From an uncultured Polynucleobacter sp. (GTDB lineage Bacteria > Pseudomonadota > Gammaproteobacteria > Burkholderiales > Burkholderiaceae), in NCBI GenBank assembly GCA_937996825.1, contig CALKUJ010000357.1:1-16846 (forward strand): a stretch of 16,846 nt of DNA, given 5' to 3'. Both the position numbers and the translations under genes were made by a program. How positions within the stretch are numbered: position 1 is the stretch's first letter; every line of letters starts with the position of its first letter. The notes beneath the pieces are model-generated. The model saw nothing but the letters and a program-made list of their open reading frames with translations, ran no database searches and had not been told where the DNA came from. Below are positions 1 to 7,670 of the stretch, in pieces.

Positions 1-1
1 C

Positions 2-388
2 GGCCGTAACTTTGCTGCAGGTATGAGCGGTGGCGTTGCTTATGTTTACGATGAAGATGGTTTATTTGCCAAACGTTGCAACACCAGCATGGCAACACTA
101 GAGCCAGTTCTTAGTTCAGCAGAACAAGAAGCCAAGATGCCTAAGTCAGAGTGGCACGCTCCAGTGAACGTCAAAGAAGGTGGCGAGCGTTTAACAGACG
201 AAGTCATTTTGAAGAATTTGATTGAGCGTCATTTCAAACACACAGGTTCAGAGCGTGCAAAAGCAATTTTGGCTGACTGGGAAAAGTCACGTGCACGTTT
301 TGTCAAAGTATTCCCAACTGAATATAAGCGCGCTTTGGGTGAGCTTTGGGAGAAATCTCAAGGTAAAAAACAAACAGCTTCTGTTTAA
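2..388 (+). CDS. gltB: Glutamate synthase (NADPH) large subunit, C-terminal end (partial)
   Basis: This is the last 128 residues of the large (alpha) subunit of glutamate synthase, which moves the amide nitrogen of glutamine to 2-oxoglutarate to give two glutamates in the cytoplasm. The frame is open from base 2, so the gene begins outside the window and the ATG at 23 is internal. The first residues, GRNFAAGMSGGVAYVYD, are the typical end of the C-terminal GXGXG beta-helix domain. They are followed by the usual helical tail with a conserved ERHFKHTGSERA segment around residues 75-86. The small subunit gene gltD starts 29 bp after the stop codon, as expected for a gltBD operon. The assignment rests on both the motif and this neighbour. 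Confidence 0.93.
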   Translation, partial: GRNFAAGMSGGVAYVYDEDGLFAKRCNTSMATLEPVLSSAEQEAKMPKSEWHAPVNVKEGGERLTDEVILKNLIERHFKHTGSERAKAILADWEKSRARFVKVFPTEYKRALGELWEKSQGKKQTASV

Positions 389-417
389 GTGATAAATCAA
401 GAGATAAAGGAATAAAG

Positions 418-1881
418 ATGGGTAAGGTCACTGGATTTATGGAATTTGAGCGCCTCAGCGAGCATTATGAGGAGCCAAAAAAACGCGTGAAGCATTACAA
501 AGAGTTTGTGATGACTTTGTCTGATGATGAAGCAAAAACTCAGGGCGCACGTTGTATGGATTGCGGTATTCCGTTTTGCAATAACGGTTGCCCAGTTAAC
601 AACATCATTCCTGACTTTAATGATTTGGTGTATCAGCAAGATTGGAAGAATGCGATTGATGTTTTGCATTCAACCAATAACTTCCCTGAGTTCACTGGTC
701 GTATTTGTCCAGCTCCTTGCGAGGCAGCTTGCACATTGGGCATTCATGAAGAGCCTGTGGGTATCAAGTCAATTGAGCATGCCATCATTGATAAAGCATG
801 GGCGAACGATTGGGTCAAACCTCAAATCCCTAAACAAAAAACCGGTAAAAAAGTAGCCATCGTTGGATCAGGCCCTGCGGGCATGGCGGCTGCACAGCAA
901 TTGGCGCGTGTGGGTCATGATGTCACTCTCTATGAAAAGAATGATCGCGTGGGTGGTTTATTGCGCTATGGCATCCCTGACTTCAAGATGGAGAAGACTC
1001 TGATTGATCGTCGCGTCGAGCAAATGAAAGCCGAGGGCGTGAAATTCGAAACAGGTACTTTTGTTGGTAAAGATACTTTGGGTAAAGAAGTTAAGAACTA
1101 TTCAAAGAAAGTCGTTTCACCAGAGCAATTACAAAAAGACTTTGATGCAGTTGTGATCACAGGTGGTGCAGAGCAACCGCGTGATTTACCAGTGCCTGGT
1201 CGTGAGTTATCAGGTATTCACTTTGCCTTGGAATTCTTGATTCCTCAGAACAAAGAAGTTGCTGGCGATAACAAAAATGAAATCCGTGCAGATGGTAAGC
1301 ATGTGATCGTGATTGGTGGTGGTGATACTGGTTCAGACTGTGTGGGCACATCCAATCGTCATGGTGCAGCATCAATCTCTCAGTTCGAGTTGTTGCCTCA
1401 GCCTCCTGAGCAAGAAAACAAGCCTTTGGTTTGGCCTTATTGGCCAACCAAATTGCGCACATCTTCATCACACGATGAAGGTTGTGAGCGTGATTGGTCA
1501 GTAGCTACCAAGCGTTTTGAAGGTAAAAACGGTAAGGTTGAAAAATTGATCGGTGTGCGTCTTGAATGGAAAGACGGCAAGATGCAAGAAATCCCTGGCA
1601 GCGAATTTGAAATGAAAGCAGATTTGGTGTTTTTAGCGATGGGCTTTGTGTCACCAGCTCAGCAAGTTTTAGATGCATTTGGTGTTGAAAAAGATTCTCG
1701 CGGAAATGCTAAGGCCAGCACCGAAGGTGAAAAGGCTTACTACACCAATGTGCCTAAGATTTTCGCTGCAGGCGATATGCGTCGCGGTCAATCTTTGGTA
1801 GTTTGGGCTATTCGTGAAGGTCGTCAATGTGCTCGTGCCGTTGATGAGTTTTTGATGGGTAGCAGCGTTTTACCGCGTTAA
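418..1881 (+). CDS. gltD: Glutamate synthase (NADPH) small subunit
   Basis: This is the beta subunit of NADPH-dependent glutamate synthase. It oxidises NADPH and passes electrons through FAD and iron-sulfur clusters to the GltB subunit. At 487 aa it has the usual family length. Two cysteine groups (Cys46, 49, 54, 58 and Cys97, 101, 105) form the N-terminal iron-sulfur region. A FAD-binding GSGPAG motif lies at residues 150-155, a second dinucleotide fold (IGGGDTGSD, about 298-306) binds NADPH, and the C-terminal FAAGDMRRGQSLVVWAI segment closes the FAD site. The start is supported by the typical MGKVTGFMEFER N-terminus and by an AAAGGA Shine-Dalgarno at 406-411. It is the second gene of a gltBD operon. 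No clear terminator follows it before mlaF. Confidence 0.97.
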   Translation: MGKVTGFMEFERLSEHYEEPKKRVKHYKEFVMTLSDDEAKTQGARCMDCGIPFCNNGCPVNNIIPDFNDLVYQQDWKNAIDVLHSTNNFPEFTGRICPAPCEAACTLGIHEEPVGIKSIEHAIIDKAWANDWVKPQIPKQKTGKKVAIVGSGPAGMAAAQQLARVGHDVTLYEKNDRVGGLLRYGIPDFKMEKTLIDRRVEQMKAEGVKFETGTFVGKDTLGKEVKNYSKKVVSPEQLQKDFDAVVITGGAEQPRDLPVPGRELSGIHFALEFLIPQNKEVAGDNKNEIRADGKHVIVIGGGDTGSDCVGTSNRHGAASISQFELLPQPPEQENKPLVWPYWPTKLRTSSSHDEGCERDWSVATKRFEGKNGKVEKLIGVRLEWKDGKMQEIPGSEFEMKADLVFLAMGFVSPAQQVLDAFGVEKDSRGNAKASTEGEKAYYTNVPKIFAAGDMRRGQSLVVWAIREGRQCARAVDEFLMGSSVLPR

Positions 1882-1912
1882 TTGATTGATCATCATCAGC
1901 TATTGATACACT
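1882..1912 (+). promoter_or_regulatory. Possible weak promoter in the gltD-mlaF gap
   Basis: The 72-bp gap between gltD and mlaF contains TTGATT (1882-1887) and GATACA (1905-1910), spaced by 17 bp. The match to the sigma-70 consensus is only partial (4/6 and 3/6). A promoter is expected here because the gene function changes completely from nitrogen assimilation to lipid transport. The exact assignment is tentative. Confidence 0.25.
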
Positions 1913-1953
1913 GCCATCATGATTTCAACAAAATACATGGTGGCAGTCTGTAA

Positions 1954-2769
1954 ATGACACATTCCACTGAATCAATTGTTTCACTCAAAGGCGTCGACTT
2001 TTCGTATGCGCCTGGAGAAAGAAACATTCTTTCTGGGCTCAATATGGAGTTCCCGCGCGGCAAAGTGATTGCTGTGATGGGTGGCTCTGGCTGCGGTAAA
2101 ACCACCGTTTTGCGTTTGATTGGTGGGCAAGTCACAGCTCAAAAGGGCGAAGTGATGTTTGAAGGCCAGAACGTTGGCTTAATGAATACCGAGCAATTGA
2201 TGGCTGCACGTCGTCGCATGGGCATGTTGTTTCAGTTTGGCGCATTATTCACTGACATGAGCGTTTTTGAAAACGTGGCTTTCCCATTGCGTGAACACAC
2301 CAAAGTCAGCGAATCAACTTTGCGCGATTTGGTCTTGATGAAACTCAATGCCGTTGGTTTGCGTGGCGCGCGTGATTTGATGCCATCACAAATTTCAGGT
2401 GGTATGGCCAGACGTGTGGCTCTTGCTAGAGCGATTGCACTCGATCCTCCTTTGATCATGTATGACGAGCCATTCGCTGGTTTGGATCCAATCTCCTTGG
2501 GCATCACTGCACGCTTGATTAAAAATATGAATCAAGCTTTGGGTGCCACCAGTATTTTGGTCACGCACGATATTCCAGAAACTTTTGAAATCGCAGATTA
2601 TGTTTATTTCATTGCTAATGGAACAATTGCTGCTCAAGGTACGCCAGATGATTTAAAACTTTCCACAGATCCATTTGTGAAGCAGTTTGTTTCTGCTGAA
2701 CCTGATGGTCCTGTGCCATTCCATTACCCCGGCAAAACATTGGCTGAAGATTTTGGGGCCAAGGTATGA
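1954..2769 (+). CDS. mlaF: Mla phospholipid transport ATP-binding protein MlaF
   Basis: This is the cytoplasmic ATPase of the MlaFEDB inner-membrane complex, which moves phospholipids between the inner and outer membranes to keep outer-membrane asymmetry. The 271-aa protein has a Walker A motif GGSGCGKT (43-50) and the unusual ABC signature ISGGM (147-151). Walker B ends in YDE (170-172), and the H-loop histidine is His205 in THD. The stretch SGGMARRVALARAIAL with the following DEPFAGLDP is characteristic of MlaF rather than of other ABC ATPases. It is the first gene of the mla cluster, and its stop overlaps the mlaE start by 4 nt (ATGA at 2766-2769), suggesting translational coupling. The Shine-Dalgarno is weak (GGTGGC near 1939-1944). 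Confidence 0.95.
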   Translation: MTHSTESIVSLKGVDFSYAPGERNILSGLNMEFPRGKVIAVMGGSGCGKTTVLRLIGGQVTAQKGEVMFEGQNVGLMNTEQLMAARRRMGMLFQFGALFTDMSVFENVAFPLREHTKVSESTLRDLVLMKLNAVGLRGARDLMPSQISGGMARRVALARAIALDPPLIMYDEPFAGLDPISLGITARLIKNMNQALGATSILVTHDIPETFEIADYVYFIANGTIAAQGTPDDLKLSTDPFVKQFVSAEPDGPVPFHYPGKTLAEDFGAKV

Positions 2770-3554
2770 ACAGCGTTTTAAATGTATTAGGTAATTTGGG
2801 CGCCTTTGTGCGAGAGCATCTTGTGGGACTCGGTTATGCCTCAAGGATGTTTGTCACCATCATGCGACGCTCAGCATTTTTGCTCAAGCGTCCACGCTTG
2901 GTCACTGATCAAGTTCATTTCGTTGGTAATTATTCTTTTGTGATCATTGCTGTCTCAGGATTGTTTGTTGGTTTTGTTTTGGGTTTGCAAGGTTATTACA
3001 CCTTGAATCGTTACGGCTCTGAGCAGGCGCTCGGTTTATTGGTGGCTTTGTCCTTGGTGCGCGAATTAGGCCCAGTGGTCACCGCACTCTTATTTGCTGG
3101 TCGCGCCGGAACATCTTTGACCGCTGAAATTGGCCTCATGAAAGCGGGCGAACAATTAAGCGCCATGGAAATGATGGCTGTCGATCCTTTGACCCGAGTG
3201 ATTGCCCCAAGACTTTGGGCTGGCATCATCGCCATGCCAATACTGGCGGCAATTTTTAGTGCTGTGGGCATCATGGGCGGTTATTTAGTGGGTGTACCAT
3301 TGATTGGTGTGGATGACGGTGCATTCTGGGCGCAAATGCAAGCTGGTGTGGATGTGGTTCAAGACATCGGTAACGGCGTGATCAAGAGCATGGTGTTTGG
3401 TGTTGCTGTTACTTTCATTGCTTTGTATCAAGGTCATGAAGCCAAGCCAACACCAGAGGGTGTTGCCAGGGCAACCACCCGCACGGTCGTGATTGCGTCC
3501 TTGGCAGTATTGGCGCTGGATTTCCTTTTAACTGCAGTGATGTTCTCAAGCTGA
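2766..3554 (+). CDS. mlaE: Mla phospholipid transport permease MlaE
   Basis: This is the inner-membrane permease of the MlaFEDB lipid transporter. At 262 aa it matches the family length. An amphipathic N-terminal part is followed by about five hydrophobic segments, roughly at residues 55-75, 88-112, 148-178, 205-222 and 240-260. The hallmark LVRELGPVV (98-106) and FAGRAGTSLTAEIGLM (110-125) segments are present. These form the conserved region contacting MlaF, with Glu100 in the conserved RELGP. The start ATG overlaps the mlaF stop. mlaD follows after 27 bp. The ID is firm because the MlaE/YrbE motif is very conserved. Confidence 0.95.
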   Translation: MNSVLNVLGNLGAFVREHLVGLGYASRMFVTIMRRSAFLLKRPRLVTDQVHFVGNYSFVIIAVSGLFVGFVLGLQGYYTLNRYGSEQALGLLVALSLVRELGPVVTALLFAGRAGTSLTAEIGLMKAGEQLSAMEMMAVDPLTRVIAPRLWAGIIAMPILAAIFSAVGIMGGYLVGVPLIGVDDGAFWAQMQAGVDVVQDIGNGVIKSMVFGVAVTFIALYQGHEAKPTPEGVARATTRTVVIASLAVLALDFLLTAVMFSS

Positions 3555-3581
3555 TAAAGTCTTATAAATTCTGTAAATACT

Positions 3582-4058
3582 ATGAAAAAACAATCATTAG
3601 ATATCTGGGTCGGTTTATTTGTGGCACTTGGCCTCTTGGCTTTGCTATTTTTAGCATTGAAGGCCGGAAATATGAGTGCTTTTACTTTTGAGCCAACGTA
3701 TCAGGTAAGTGCCAAATTCGACAATATTGGCGGATTGAAACCACGAGCTCCGGTGAAGAGTGCGGGCGTGGTGGTTGGTCGTGTTTCAGAAATTCGTTTT
3801 GATGATCAAAGCTATCAAGCCACAGTTTTCATGAATTTAGAGCAGCGTTATAAGTTTCCTAAAGACAGCTCTGCCAAGATTTTGACTTCTGGTTTGTTGG
3901 GCGAGCAGTACATTGGCTTAGAGGCTGGTGGCGATGAAGCCATGATTGCCGGTGGTAGCAAGTTAGCGCAAACACAATCAGCCATCGTTTTAGAAAATTT
4001 GATCAGCCAGTTTTTGTATAACAAAGCTTCTGATGGTGCGCCATCAGATAAAAAATAA
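3582..4058 (+). CDS. mlaD: MCE-domain phospholipid-binding protein MlaD
   Basis: This is the periplasmic MCE-domain subunit, anchored in the inner membrane, that forms the hexameric lipid channel on top of MlaE. The 158-aa protein has one N-terminal membrane helix (about 8-28, IWVGLFVALGLLALLFLALK). One MCE domain follows, with AKFDNIGGLKPRAPVKSAGV at about 44-63 and the ILTSGLLGEQYIGLEAGG segment at about 100-117. It is a little shorter than the E. coli protein at the C-terminus. The start has no good Shine-Dalgarno, and the 27-bp gap is AT-rich, with TATAAA at 3563-3568. Position between mlaE and mlaA supports the call. Confidence 0.93.
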   Translation: MKKQSLDIWVGLFVALGLLALLFLALKAGNMSAFTFEPTYQVSAKFDNIGGLKPRAPVKSAGVVVGRVSEIRFDDQSYQATVFMNLEQRYKFPKDSSAKILTSGLLGEQYIGLEAGGDEAMIAGGSKLAQTQSAIVLENLISQFLYNKASDGAPSDKK

Positions 4059-4096
4059 AATACACGGTTAAGAAGAAAGAAGATTGACGATTTGAT

Positions 4097-4831
4097 ATGT
4101 TGAACTTAATCAATAAAACAATTATTAAAAAAATCTTGATGTTCAGCGTGATCGTGTTCACTGGTTGTGCGACCACTCAACAAAGCGAGCGTGTGGCCAA
4201 GATTGATCCCTTTGAGCCGATGAATCGCGCTATTTTCTCTTTTAACGAAAAAGCTGATGAGTATGTGATCAAGCCAGTTGCTGAGGCTTATAAATTTGTT
4301 TTGCCTGAATTCGTGCGCACAGGTGTCACCAATTTTTTTGGCAATATCAATGATGTGCTGATTGCTGCTAATAATTTATTGCAGGGTAAGCCAGCCAATG
4401 CAGCCAACGACATTGGGCGATTTTTAATTAACTCAACGATTGGTATTTTGGGTTTATTTGATGTTGCCACTGATATGGGCTTAGATAAAAATCGAGAAGA
4501 CTTTGGTCAAACCTTGGGCGTCTGGGGAGTGCCTGATGGTCCTTATGTTGTGCTGCCTTTTTTTGGTGCCAGCAATGTGCGCGACACGGCTGGTTTCGTG
4601 GTTGATATAGAAACTGACTTTATTCTTAATTCGGATAAATTGAACAGAGACCAAAAAATTGGCTCTACGGTTTTAAGAATCGTTAATTTGCGCGCCAATT
4701 TATTGGATGCTGGACAGTTATTAGATGACGCAGCTTTTGATAAATACAGCTTTTTACGTGATGGCTATTTGCAGCGTCGTCGTAATCAGATTTATGACGG
4801 CAATCCTCCTCCGGTCAAAGAGGAAGATTGA
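4097..4831 (+). CDS. mlaA: Outer-membrane lipoprotein MlaA (VacJ family)
   Basis: This outer-membrane lipoprotein removes phospholipids from the outer leaflet and hands them to periplasmic MlaC. The 244-aa protein begins with a basic N-region and a hydrophobic stretch ending in a lipobox-like FTGC. Cys24 is the predicted lipidated residue, and Ala25 does not act as an inner-membrane retention signal. Phe at the -3 position is less usual than Leu. The VacJ domain follows: DPFEPMNRAIFSFN (about 37-50), NFFGNINDVLIAANNLLQG (about 79-97), then NREDFGQTLGVWGVPDGPY and VLPFFGASNVRD. In E. coli this gene lies elsewhere in the genome, whereas here it sits inside the mla cluster, as in other betaproteobacteria. 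The start lacks an obvious well-spaced ribosome site. Confidence 0.94.
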   Translation: MLNLINKTIIKKILMFSVIVFTGCATTQQSERVAKIDPFEPMNRAIFSFNEKADEYVIKPVAEAYKFVLPEFVRTGVTNFFGNINDVLIAANNLLQGKPANAANDIGRFLINSTIGILGLFDVATDMGLDKNREDFGQTLGVWGVPDGPYVVLPFFGASNVRDTAGFVVDIETDFILNSDKLNRDQKIGSTVLRIVNLRANLLDAGQLLDDAAFDKYSFLRDGYLQRRRNQIYDGNPPPVKEED

Positions 4832-4865
4832 GCTTCTGAAATTGCCGCGCATTATCTATACAATT

Positions 4866-4886
4866 CAGGTATCTGATACATACCTG
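4866..4886. repeat. 21-bp inverted repeat upstream of mlaC
   Basis: Perfect 7-bp arms CAGGTAT (4866-4872) and ATACCTG (4880-4886) flank a 7-nt centre (CTGATAC), inside the 76-bp mlaA-mlaC gap and 21 bp before the mlaC start. No T-run follows, so it does not look like a terminator. It could be an operator, or a small mRNA hairpin that sets the ratio of mlaC to upstream genes. Confidence 0.45.
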
Positions 4887-4907
4887 TTAAATAAGGCACT
4901 TTGACTC

Positions 4908-5558
4908 ATGATGCACCCTATTCTGAATAAAACATTGGCAGCGATTGCATTGAGCTTCATCACTGCAGCAGCCTCTTTTGCTCAAGCACAGCAAACTCCA
5001 GCGAATGCCAATATGAGTTCCCCTGATGGCTTGGTGAAGTTCGTCGTTGAAGATGTGATGAACACCATCAAATCTGACAAAGCTATTCAGAGTGGCGATT
5101 TGAGAAAAATCAATGCTTTGGTTGATCAAAAGATATTGCCTTACAGTGATTTTCAAAAAACCACTCGTCTTGCCATGGGGCGCAACTGGCCAAAAGCAAC
5201 GCCTGCACAACAGGCCTTGATCACTCAAGAATTTAAAACATTGTTGATTCGTATCTATGGTGGTGCATTGGCGCAAGTGAAAGATCAAAAGATTCAGTAC
5301 AAGCCATTCAGAGCTTCAGCAGATGACACTGATGTGATTGTTAGAACCGTCGTGGTTGGTAAGGGTGAGCCAATTCAGTTGGACTATCGTCTAGAAAAAA
5401 CAGGCAATGCTTGGCGCGTGTATGACATCAATATTTTGGGTGCATGGCTGGTTGAGTCATATCGCAATCAGTTCAATGATCAAGTCAGCAAGGGTGGCAT
5501 TGATGGTTTGATTCAGTTTTTGCAACAAAGAAATAATTCTTTGGCCAACGCTAAATAA
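4908..5558 (+). CDS. mlaC: Periplasmic phospholipid shuttle MlaC
   Basis: This soluble periplasmic protein carries phospholipids between MlaA at the outer membrane and the MlaFEDB complex. The 216-aa precursor has a Sec signal peptide (hydrophobic core about 10-22, likely cleavage after SFA at 25 or AQA at 27). The mature region has MlaC/Ttg2D-family features: FVVEDVMNTIKSD, DFQKTTRLAMGRNW, ALITQEFKTLLIRIYGGAL, and VYDINILGAWLVESYRNQF near the C-terminus. An AAGG sequence (4893-4896) precedes two adjacent ATG codons (4908 and 4911), and the first has the better spacing. The stop codon TAA overlaps the next start (TAATG), coupling it to mlaB. Confidence 0.94.
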   Translation: MMHPILNKTLAAIALSFITAAASFAQAQQTPANANMSSPDGLVKFVVEDVMNTIKSDKAIQSGDLRKINALVDQKILPYSDFQKTTRLAMGRNWPKATPAQQALITQEFKTLLIRIYGGALAQVKDQKIQYKPFRASADDTDVIVRTVVVGKGEPIQLDYRLEKTGNAWRVYDINILGAWLVESYRNQFNDQVSKGGIDGLIQFLQQRNNSLANAK

Positions 5559-5839
5559 TGACAACTGCAAGCTTCAAGTTTCCTGCAAAGATTGACCACG
5601 CCAATGTTGAGGGCGTGCTGGCCAATGGGCTTGAGATGATGAAGACCTTGGCACAGGGAAGTTTGATGGTGATTGATTGTCAGGACTTGCAGTCCTTTGA
5701 CTCCAGTGCCTTGAGCATGATTTTATCGATCAAGCGTCAAGCTCAAATACAGTCAGTCAATGTTCAATTAGATGCCGTTCCTGAAAAACTAGCGAGCCTA
5801 GCAACGGTTTATGGTTTATCAGATGTTGTGCTGGCATGA
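5558..5839 (+). CDS. mlaB: STAS-domain protein MlaB
   Basis: This small cytoplasmic STAS-domain protein binds MlaF and stabilises the MlaFEDB ATPase. At 93 aa it has the size of the family. The pattern VIDCQDLQSFDSSALSMIL (about 38-56) is the STAS core, with the conserved Asp-Ser-Ser (48-50) where anti-sigma antagonists carry their Ser/Thr site. The ATG shares one base with the mlaC stop, and the last codons overlap the next gene (ATGA at 5836-5839). Because it is coupled to the following ABC ATPase rather than to mlaFED, it could in principle also serve that second transporter. That part is inference. Confidence 0.88.
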   Translation: MTTASFKFPAKIDHANVEGVLANGLEMMKTLAQGSLMVIDCQDLQSFDSSALSMILSIKRQAQIQSVNVQLDAVPEKLASLATVYGLSDVVLA

Positions 5840-6579
5840 GTGCAATTGAATTTAAAAACCTCAGTAAAAACTACGGCCCTTTACTAGCACTTAATGACAT
5901 TAATTTAAGTATTGAAGAGGGTGAGTTTTTTGGCTTGTTAGGCCCCAATGGTGCTGGTAAGACAACGCTCATTTCAATCTTGGCTGGTTTGTGTAAACCA
6001 AGTCATGGTCAAGTCAAGGTCATGGGGCACGATGTGCAGACAGACTTCCGTGCAGCCAGACGTCTCTTGGGCATAGTTCCTCAAGAATTGGTGTTCGATC
6101 CTTTTTTCAATGTTCGTGAGACTTTGAAATTCCAGTCAGGTTACTTTGGTATCAACAATAACGATGCGTGGATCGATGAAATCATGCATCACCTGGGTCT
6201 CACTGATAAAGCTGATAAAAATATGCGAGCTCTCTCTGGCGGTATGAAGCGTCGCGTGTTGGTCGCTCAAGCCTTGGTTCATCGCCCACCCGTGATTGTT
6301 TTGGATGAGCCAACAGCCGGCGTGGATGTTGAGTTGCGTCAGTCGCTTTGGAAATTCATCAGTCGTTTGAATCAAGAGGGTCACACAATCGTTTTGACCA
6401 CTCACTACCTTGAGGAAGCGGAGCAGTTGTGTAATCGCATCGCGATGCTGAAAAAAGGTGAAATCGTTGCTTTGGACACCACAGCCAATTTACTGGCAAG
6501 GGTTAAAAATCCAAATGCCAAAGATGGCGATTTAGAGGATGTCTTCATGCAAATCATGCAAGAGGAGAGTGCCTCTTGA
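5836..6579 (+). CDS. ABC-2 type transporter ATP-binding protein (YadG-like)
   Basis: This is the ATPase of a second ABC transporter, probably an exporter, acting in the cytoplasm with the membrane protein encoded next. The 247-aa protein has Walker A GPNGAGKT (36-43), signature LSGGM (133-137), Walker B LDEPTAGVD (156-164) and the H-loop THYLEEAE with His190. The latter is typical of the DRA/ABC-2 group that includes E. coli YadG and NodI. The start overlaps the mlaB stop (ATGA), and its own stop overlaps the permease start (TTGA). The tight coupling to the mla genes suggests a cell-envelope substrate, but the substrate is not known from the sequence. Confidence 0.9.
   Translation: MSAIEFKNLSKNYGPLLALNDINLSIEEGEFFGLLGPNGAGKTTLISILAGLCKPSHGQVKVMGHDVQTDFRAARRLLGIVPQELVFDPFFNVRETLKFQSGYFGINNNDAWIDEIMHHLGLTDKADKNMRALSGGMKRRVLVAQALVHRPPVIVLDEPTAGVDVELRQSLWKFISRLNQEGHTIVLTTHYLEEAEQLCNRIAMLKKGEIVALDTTANLLARVKNPNAKDGDLEDVFMQIMQEESAS
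6563..6567 (+). promoter_or_regulatory. Strong Shine-Dalgarno that fixes a TTG start
   Basis: AGGAG lies 8 nt upstream of the TTG at 6576. It supports TTG as the real start of the ABC-2 permease gene, because no in-frame ATG occurs until about codon 47, inside the first membrane segment. Confidence 0.75.
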
Positions 6580-7364
6580 ATCAATTGAATACGAATACCT
6601 TCGAATCAAGCAGTGGTTTTTATGCGCTCTTTTATAAAGAGGTCAAAAGATTTTGGCGGGTGAGCTTTCAGACAGTGGCTGCACCAGTGTTAACAGCTAT
6701 TTTGTATTTGATGATTTTTGGTCATGTCTTAGAAGATCATGTCAAAGTTTATGATGCGATTGGCTACACCGCATTTTTGATCCCTGGTTTGGTGATGATG
6801 AGTTTGCTACAGAATTCTTTTGCAAACACTTCTTCATCTTTGATTCAGTCAAAAATCACGGGCAATTTGATTTTTGTTTTATTGGCGCCACTGTCGCATT
6901 TTGAGTTCTTCTCTGCGTATGTCTTGGCGGCAATGGTCCGAGGTGTTGCAGTAGGGGCCGGTGTATTTTTGGCAACATGCTGGTTCACTGACATCAGCTT
7001 TTATCAACCGTTATGGATTTTGGTGTTTGGCTTACTAAGCGCAGCACTCTTGGCGGCTTTGGGTTTAATTGCCGGCATTTGGGCGGAGAAGTTTGATCAG
7101 TTAGCGGCATTCCAGAATTTTTTCATCATGCCAGCCACAATGTTGTCAGGTGTTTTTTATTCAATCCATAGCTTGCCGCCTATTTGGCAAACGATTTCTC
7201 ATTTCAATCCATTCTTCTACATGATTGATGGCTTTAGATATGGATTTTTTGGTATTTCTGATGTGTCACCATGGTTCAGTTTGGTGATCATCAGTGTTTT
7301 CTTCTTGGGGGTGGCTGGTTTAACCCTTAGACTCTTATCAACTGGTTATAAATTAAGACATTGA
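6576..7364 (+). CDS. ABC-2 type transporter permease (YadH-like)
   Basis: This is the membrane subunit pairing with the preceding ATPase. The 262-aa protein contains KEVKRFWRVSFQTVAAPV (about 21-38), FLIPGLVMMSLLQNSFANTSSS, APLSHFEFFSAYV, and a C-terminal HFNPFFYMIDGFRYGFFG, all very like E. coli YadH. About six hydrophobic segments are visible (roughly 30-50, 68-85, 108-135, 145-168, 180-200, 228-250). Translation starts at TTG, in a TTGA overlap with the ATPase stop, and is supported by a strong Shine-Dalgarno at 6563-6567. Its natural substrate is unassigned. The gene order mlaB-yadG-yadH-ibaG-murA places the pair between genes that are adjacent in E. coli. Confidence 0.9.
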   Translation: MNQLNTNTFESSSGFYALFYKEVKRFWRVSFQTVAAPVLTAILYLMIFGHVLEDHVKVYDAIGYTAFLIPGLVMMSLLQNSFANTSSSLIQSKITGNLIFVLLAPLSHFEFFSAYVLAAMVRGVAVGAGVFLATCWFTDISFYQPLWILVFGLLSAALLAALGLIAGIWAEKFDQLAAFQNFFIMPATMLSGVFYSIHSLPPIWQTISHFNPFFYMIDGFRYGFFGISDVSPWFSLVIISVFFLGVAGLTLRLLSTGYKLRH

Positions 7365-7409
7365 TTGATCTTATTTCATTGAGCGTCATTATTTAAAAGA
7401 GATATTCCT

Positions 7410-7652
7410 ATGTTGCCAAGTCCTGAACAAGTCAAAAGTTATATTGCCAATGGCATTGATTGTCTTCATCTTGAAGTTGAAGGTGATGGCCAGCATTTCT
7501 TTGCTACGATTGTGAGTGCTGACTTTGAGGGTTTGCGTTTGGTGCAACGTCATCAAAAAGTTTATGCGGCTTTAGGCGATCGAATGAAATCTGAAATTCA
7601 TGCCCTATCATTCAAGGCATTGACCCCAGAAGAGCATGCGGCCGGAAAATAA
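7410..7652 (+). CDS. ibaG: BolA/IbaG-family protein
   Basis: This is an 80-aa BolA-fold protein of the IbaG (YrbA) branch. Such proteins partner with monothiol glutaredoxins in iron-sulfur cluster handling and acid response. Visible family features are LEVEGDGQHFFATIVSADF (about 21-39), the helix-turn-helix-like RLVQRHQKVYAAL, and the conserved EIHALSFKA strand near the C-terminus, whose histidine is a candidate cluster ligand. Cys18 is also present. The gene lies between the mla/ABC cluster and murA. This is the same partner as in E. coli (mlaB-ibaG-murA), which supports the IbaG assignment over BolA proper. The ribosome site is weak (AAAGAG). Confidence 0.88.
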   Translation: MLPSPEQVKSYIANGIDCLHLEVEGDGQHFFATIVSADFEGLRLVQRHQKVYAALGDRMKSEIHALSFKALTPEEHAAGK

Positions 7653-7670
7653 TTAAAAGGTAATTAAGAC

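Noticed and set aside
3563..3579. TATAAA and TAAATA before mlaD as a promoter
   Set aside because: No -35 at correct spacing, spacing to the ATG unlike the his pattern, and mlaD lies inside an operon.
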